From NCBI GenBank assembly GCA_036506275.1, contig DASXSB010000059.1, positions 1-17,858 on the forward strand: DNA of 17,858 bases. The letters are read 5' to 3'. How positions within the stretch are numbered: the first letter of the stretch is position 1; every line of letters starts with the position of its first letter. Origin of the DNA: DASXSB01 sp036506275. Its GTDB lineage: Bacteria > Methylomirabilota > Methylomirabilia > Rokubacteriales > CSP1-6. The position numbers and the translations under genes are program-made. The notes below the pieces were generated by a model. It ran no database searches. It was not told the DNA's origin and saw only the letters and a list, made by a program, of their open reading frames with translations. This document shows, piece by piece, positions 15,397 through 17,858 of the stretch.

Positions 15397-15418
15397 GGGC
15401 CCAACGAAAGGAGGGCCC
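15397..15418 (+). promoter_or_regulatory. Hairpin displaying the ribosome-binding site of the PEP-CTERM gene
   Basis: GGGCCC (15397-15402), a 10-nt loop AACGAAAGGA and GGGCCC (15413-15418) form a perfect 6-bp stem ending 1 nt before the ATG at 15420. The strong ribosome-binding site AAAGGAGG (15407-15414) lies mostly in the loop with its last two G in the stem. It could modulate translation, but no regulator or ligand is implied. Confidence 0.45.
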
Positions 15419-15419
15419 C

Positions 15420-16079
15420 ATGCCCGGACCGCGCACGGTTCTACTCGCGATCGTCCTCGTCCTCGTGCTCGCCAGCGGCGCCGACGCGCTCGTGCTGTTC
15501 GCGAACCTGACCAATGCCCAGGAGAACCCGCCCGCCGTGCCGACGCTCTCGACGGGCGGGCCGCGGCCGGCGTCGTTCGGGAGCGCGATCTTCGATTTGA
15601 ACGACGCGAGAACGGCGATGACGTTCTCGGCCACTGTTTTCAACATAGATTTCACGGGGACGCAGACGTCTGATCCCAATGACAACCTGACGGTGGCGCA
15701 CATCCACGCCGCCCCCGTCGTCACACCCACCTTCAACGCGCCGGTTGTCTGGGGTTTCTTCGGCACGCCGTTCAACGACACGACGCCCAACGACGTCGTG
15801 TTCACGCCGTTCACCACTGGCGTGGGAGGCACGATCAGCGGCAAGTGGGACGCGCCGGAGGGCAACGGCACGACGCTCGCGGCCCAGCTACCGAACATCC
15901 TGTCCGGAAATTCGTACATAAATTTTCACACGAATCAGTTTCCTACCGGGGAAATCCGGGGTGCGATCGTCCCGACCCCGGAGCCGGGCACGATGCTTCT
16001 CCTCGGAATGGGAGCGGCTGGCGTGGTCGGTCGTTGCTGGCGGCGCTCGCGACGAACGGCGGTCGCGCTCGGCGCATAG
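15420..16079 (+). CDS. CHRD-domain protein with PEP-CTERM sorting signal
   Basis: A 219-residue exported protein. A signal peptide spans about residues 1-23 (cleavage near ADA/LVL). Residues 25-183 read as a CHRD domain: an opening LFANLTNAQENPPA, HIH at 94-96, and the closing YINFHTNQFPTGEIRGAI at 166-183, all characteristic. The C-terminus has TPEPGT (186-191), a hydrophobic stretch at 192-204 and a basic RCWRRSRR tail, a PEP-CTERM signal recognised by exosortase. Such proteins are moved to or through the outer surface in exopolysaccharide-producing Gram-negatives. No exosortase gene is in view. Codon use is more AT-rich than neighbouring genes (two ATA codons, near 15645 and 15917, and AAT-TTT near 15920), hinting at a different history. 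The role of CHRD proteins is not well known. Confidence 0.9.
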   Translation: MPGPRTVLLAIVLVLVLASGADALVLFANLTNAQENPPAVPTLSTGGPRPASFGSAIFDLNDARTAMTFSATVFNIDFTGTQTSDPNDNLTVAHIHAAPVVTPTFNAPVVWGFFGTPFNDTTPNDVVFTPFTTGVGGTISGKWDAPEGNGTTLAAQLPNILSGNSYINFHTNQFPTGEIRGAIVPTPEPGTMLLLGMGAAGVVGRCWRRSRRTAVALGA

Positions 16080-16082
16080 GGA

Positions 16083-16121
16083 GAAGCGACGGCGGGGCGA
16101 GAGACGTGACGCCGTCGCTTC
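16083..16121 (+). terminator. Strong 12-bp hairpin after the PEP-CTERM gene
   Basis: GAAGCGACGGCG (16083-16094) pairs perfectly with CGCCGTCGCTTC (16110-16121) around a 15-nt loop, beginning 3 nt after the stop codon. No T-run follows, so it may be a Rho-type, T-poor terminator or a 3'-end stabiliser. The rest of the 142-nt gap to the next gene shows only a -10-like element. Confidence 0.6.
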
Positions 16122-16206
16122 GCAGGTAACGCGCGAAAGATCATCCGGGTTCCCAGGGTCGGATATTTTGCGCGGGCGCCCGATGGTGTACGGAGGCGCC
16201 GGCCTT

Positions 16207-16212
16207 TAGAAT
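16207..16212 (+). promoter_or_regulatory. TANNNT -10-like element, queuosine-precursor transporter gene
   Basis: TAGAAT ends 9 nt before the ATG at 16222. No ribosome-binding site lies between, and no convincing -35 box is seen. No preQ1 riboswitch-like structure was recognised upstream. Confidence 0.4.
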
Positions 16213-16221
16213 CGGACGGCC

Positions 16222-16881
16222 ATGAGCTGGCGCTTCGTCACCGTCACCGCGCTCTTCGTCACGTGTCTGCTCACCGCCAACGTGATCGCGGCCAAGCTCG
16301 TGGTGGTGGGCGGCCTCGTGGTGCCGGCGGGCATCGTGATCTTCCCCCTCTCCTACGTCATCGGCGACGTGCTCACCGAGGTGTGGGGCTACGCCGTCGC
16401 GCGCCGGATCATCTGGCTCGGGTTCGCGTGCAACGCGGTGATGGTGCTCGCGATCTGGGTGGGCGGCGAGCTCCAGCCGGCGCCCTTCTGGCCGGGACAA
16501 GCCGCCTACGCCGAGGTGCTCGGGTCCACGCCGCGCATCCTCGCCGCCTCCTTCCTCGCCTATCTCGCCGGCGAGTTCGCGAACTCCTTCGTGCTCGCCA
16601 AGATGAAGCTGGCGACGGGCGGGCGATGGTTGTGGACACGCACGATCGGTTCCACGGTCGTGGGCGAGGGGCTGGACTCTGCCGTCTTCATCACGCTCGC
16701 GTTCGGCGGCAGCCTGCCGTGGACGGTGGTGGCGGGGATGATCGGAGCCCAGTGGGCCGTGAAGGTCCTCTACGAGGCGGCCGCCACCCCGCTCACGTAC
16801 ACGGTGGTAGGCTGGCTGAAATCACGCGAGGGCGTGGACACGTTCGACCGCGACACCGACTTCAATCCCATCCGCCTGTAG
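16222..16881 (+). CDS. Queuosine precursor transporter, VUT family (YhhQ-like)
   Basis: A 219-residue integral membrane protein with about six predicted membrane segments, the size of the YhhQ/VUT family that imports queuosine precursors (preQ0/preQ1 or queuine) for tRNA wobble modification. The family signature PLSYVIGDVLTEVWGY lies at residues 37-52 after the opening segment with LLTANVIAAKLV. Later segments LAYLAGEFANSFVLAKMK and TIGSTVVGEGLDSAVFI are also typical. The start has a -10-like hexamer rather than a ribosome-binding site. It stands alone: the upstream gene ends with a strong hairpin, and the downstream dehydrogenase begins after 35 nt with its own ribosome-binding site. No tgt or que gene is in the window. 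Confidence 0.9.
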   Translation: MSWRFVTVTALFVTCLLTANVIAAKLVVVGGLVVPAGIVIFPLSYVIGDVLTEVWGYAVARRIIWLGFACNAVMVLAIWVGGELQPAPFWPGQAAYAEVLGSTPRILAASFLAYLAGEFANSFVLAKMKLATGGRWLWTRTIGSTVVGEGLDSAVFITLAFGGSLPWTVVAGMIGAQWAVKVLYEAAATPLTYTVVGWLKSREGVDTFDRDTDFNPIRL

Positions 16882-16916
16882 CGGGCGCGCGCGGGCGGGC
16901 AGGGAGGAGCTGAGCG

Positions 16917-17858
16917 ATGGAGAAGTTCCGCGGCGTCGACTACTACCAGATCGAAGATCTCCTGTCCGAGGACGAGCGCATGACCCGCGATGCCGTGCGC
17001 GACTGGGTGGAGGCGGAGTTCGTGCCCGTCGTCACCGAGCACCACCGCGCCGGCACGTTTCCGGTGGCGCTCATCCCCAAGCTCGGCGAGCTCGGTGTCT
17101 TCGGCGCCACCATCAGCGGCTACGGCTGCGCCGGCCTCAACAACGTCGCCTACGGCCTCATCATGCAGGAGCTGGAGCGCGGCGATTCCGGGCTTCGCTC
17201 GGCGGCGTCGGTGCAGAGCAGCCTCGTCATGCACCCGATCCACGCCTACGGCAGCGAGGCGCAGAAGGAGCGCTGGCTGCCCGCGCTCGCCCGCGGCGAG
17301 AAGGTCGGGTGCTTCGGGCTCACCGAGCCCGATCACGGCTCCGACCCGGGCTCCATGAAGACCCGCGCGCGCCGGAAGGGCGACGGCTACGTTCTCAACG
17401 GCACCAAGCTCTGGATCACGAACGGCTCCATCGCCGACGTGGCCGTGGTGTGGGCCAAGGAGGACGACGGCGAGATCTACGGCTACCTCGTCGAGCGTGG
17501 CACCCCGGGGTTCGCGACGCTCGATATCCACGGCAAGTTCTCCATGCGGGCGTCGATCACCTCGGAGCTGGCGTTCCAGGATTGCCGCATCCCGCTCGAG
17601 AACAAGCTTCCCAACGTGAAGGGGCTCCGCGGACCGCTGGGATGTCTGAATCAGGCGCGCTACGGCATCGCGTGGGGCGCCGTCGGCGCCGCCATGGCCG
17701 TGTACGACTGGTCGCTCCAGTACGCCCAGCAGCGGATCCAGTTCGGCAAGCCCATCGCCGGCTACCAGCTCGTGCAGGAGAAGCTCGTCTGGATGATCAC
17801 GGAGATCACCAAGGCCCAGCTGCTCTGCGTGCAGCTCGGGCGGTTGAAGGACCAGGGG
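16917..17858 (+). CDS. Glutaryl-CoA dehydrogenase (acyl-CoA dehydrogenase family), 3' truncated by window
   Basis: The first 314 codons of an FAD-dependent acyl-CoA dehydrogenase, open to the window end. Several stretches are those of glutaryl-CoA dehydrogenase, which oxidises and decarboxylates glutaryl-CoA to crotonyl-CoA in lysine/tryptophan and aromatic breakdown: the opening FRGVDYYQIEDLL, YGCAGLNNVAYGL near 69-81, SSLVMHPI, GCFGLTEPDHGSDP near 131-144, and GCLNQARYGIAWG near 242-254. R94 in DSGLRSAASV matches the arginine that binds the substrate's distal carboxylate in this subfamily. The catalytic glutamate (E370 in the human enzyme) would lie beyond the end. The ATG at 16917 is preceded by GGGAGGAG at about 16902-16909. 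Confidence 0.9.
   Translation, partial: MEKFRGVDYYQIEDLLSEDERMTRDAVRDWVEAEFVPVVTEHHRAGTFPVALIPKLGELGVFGATISGYGCAGLNNVAYGLIMQELERGDSGLRSAASVQSSLVMHPIHAYGSEAQKERWLPALARGEKVGCFGLTEPDHGSDPGSMKTRARRKGDGYVLNGTKLWITNGSIADVAVVWAKEDDGEIYGYLVERGTPGFATLDIHGKFSMRASITSELAFQDCRIPLENKLPNVKGLRGPLGCLNQARYGIAWGAVGAAMAVYDWSLQYAQQRIQFGKPIAGYQLVQEKLVWMITEITKAQLLCVQLGRLKDQG

Noticed and set aside
16122..16221. preQ1 riboswitch upstream of the queuosine-precursor transporter
   Set aside because: No compact pseudoknot-like stem with an A-rich tail was found, and the -10-like box sits 9 nt before the ATG, leaving no room for a leader.

Overview
The window is GC-rich bacterial chromosome (about two thirds G+C by eye) with tightly packed, mostly ordinary metabolic genes, many GTG starts and few gaps over 100 bases. 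A CHRD/PEP-CTERM surface protein and an rml sugar-nucleotide operon point to a Gram-negative, exopolysaccharide-producing lineage. The mix would fit an uncultivated soil or sediment group such as Rokubacteria/Methylomirabilota or a deltaproteobacterial relative, but the sequence alone does not prove this. No RNA genes, CRISPR arrays, insertion sequences or phage genes were seen.

Layout. Bases 2-4812 (+): the 3' end of glcD, then glcE, glcF, moaB and an HtrA-type lipoprotein protease, closely spaced or overlapping and probably one operon. Bases 4854-9645 (-): a flavin split-barrel protein, an MFS transporter, an EamA-type transporter, a D-2-hydroxyacid dehydrogenase and a rhodanese-MoeB fusion (listed left to right; the MoeB gene is transcribed first). 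Bases 9748-12189 (+): rmlA, rmlC, rmlB for dTDP-rhamnose-type precursors; no rmlD is in view. Bases 12211-16079 (+): an HtrA-like protein without its catalytic triad, an HD-domain phosphohydrolase, a secreted FKBP prolyl isomerase and the PEP-CTERM protein. Bases 16222-17858 (+): a queuosine-precursor transporter and a glutaryl-CoA dehydrogenase cut by the window end.

The best lead is in the rhodanese-MoeB gene. Its reading frame is open on both sides of one in-frame TGA that sits exactly where the family has its crossover-loop cysteine. A 6-bp perfect hairpin with a G in its apical loop starts 14 nt after that TGA, which is the right place for a bacterial SECIS element. The gene is therefore either a candidate selenoprotein or carries a single C-to-A nonsense change or error.

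Secondary leads are a TANNNT hexamer 6-10 nt before the start codon of six genes that lack a clear ribosome-binding site (suggesting leaderless mRNAs), the HtrA pseudoprotease, a 31-bp tandem duplication of the glcE/glcF junction, and a hairpin that displays the ribosome-binding site of the PEP-CTERM gene.
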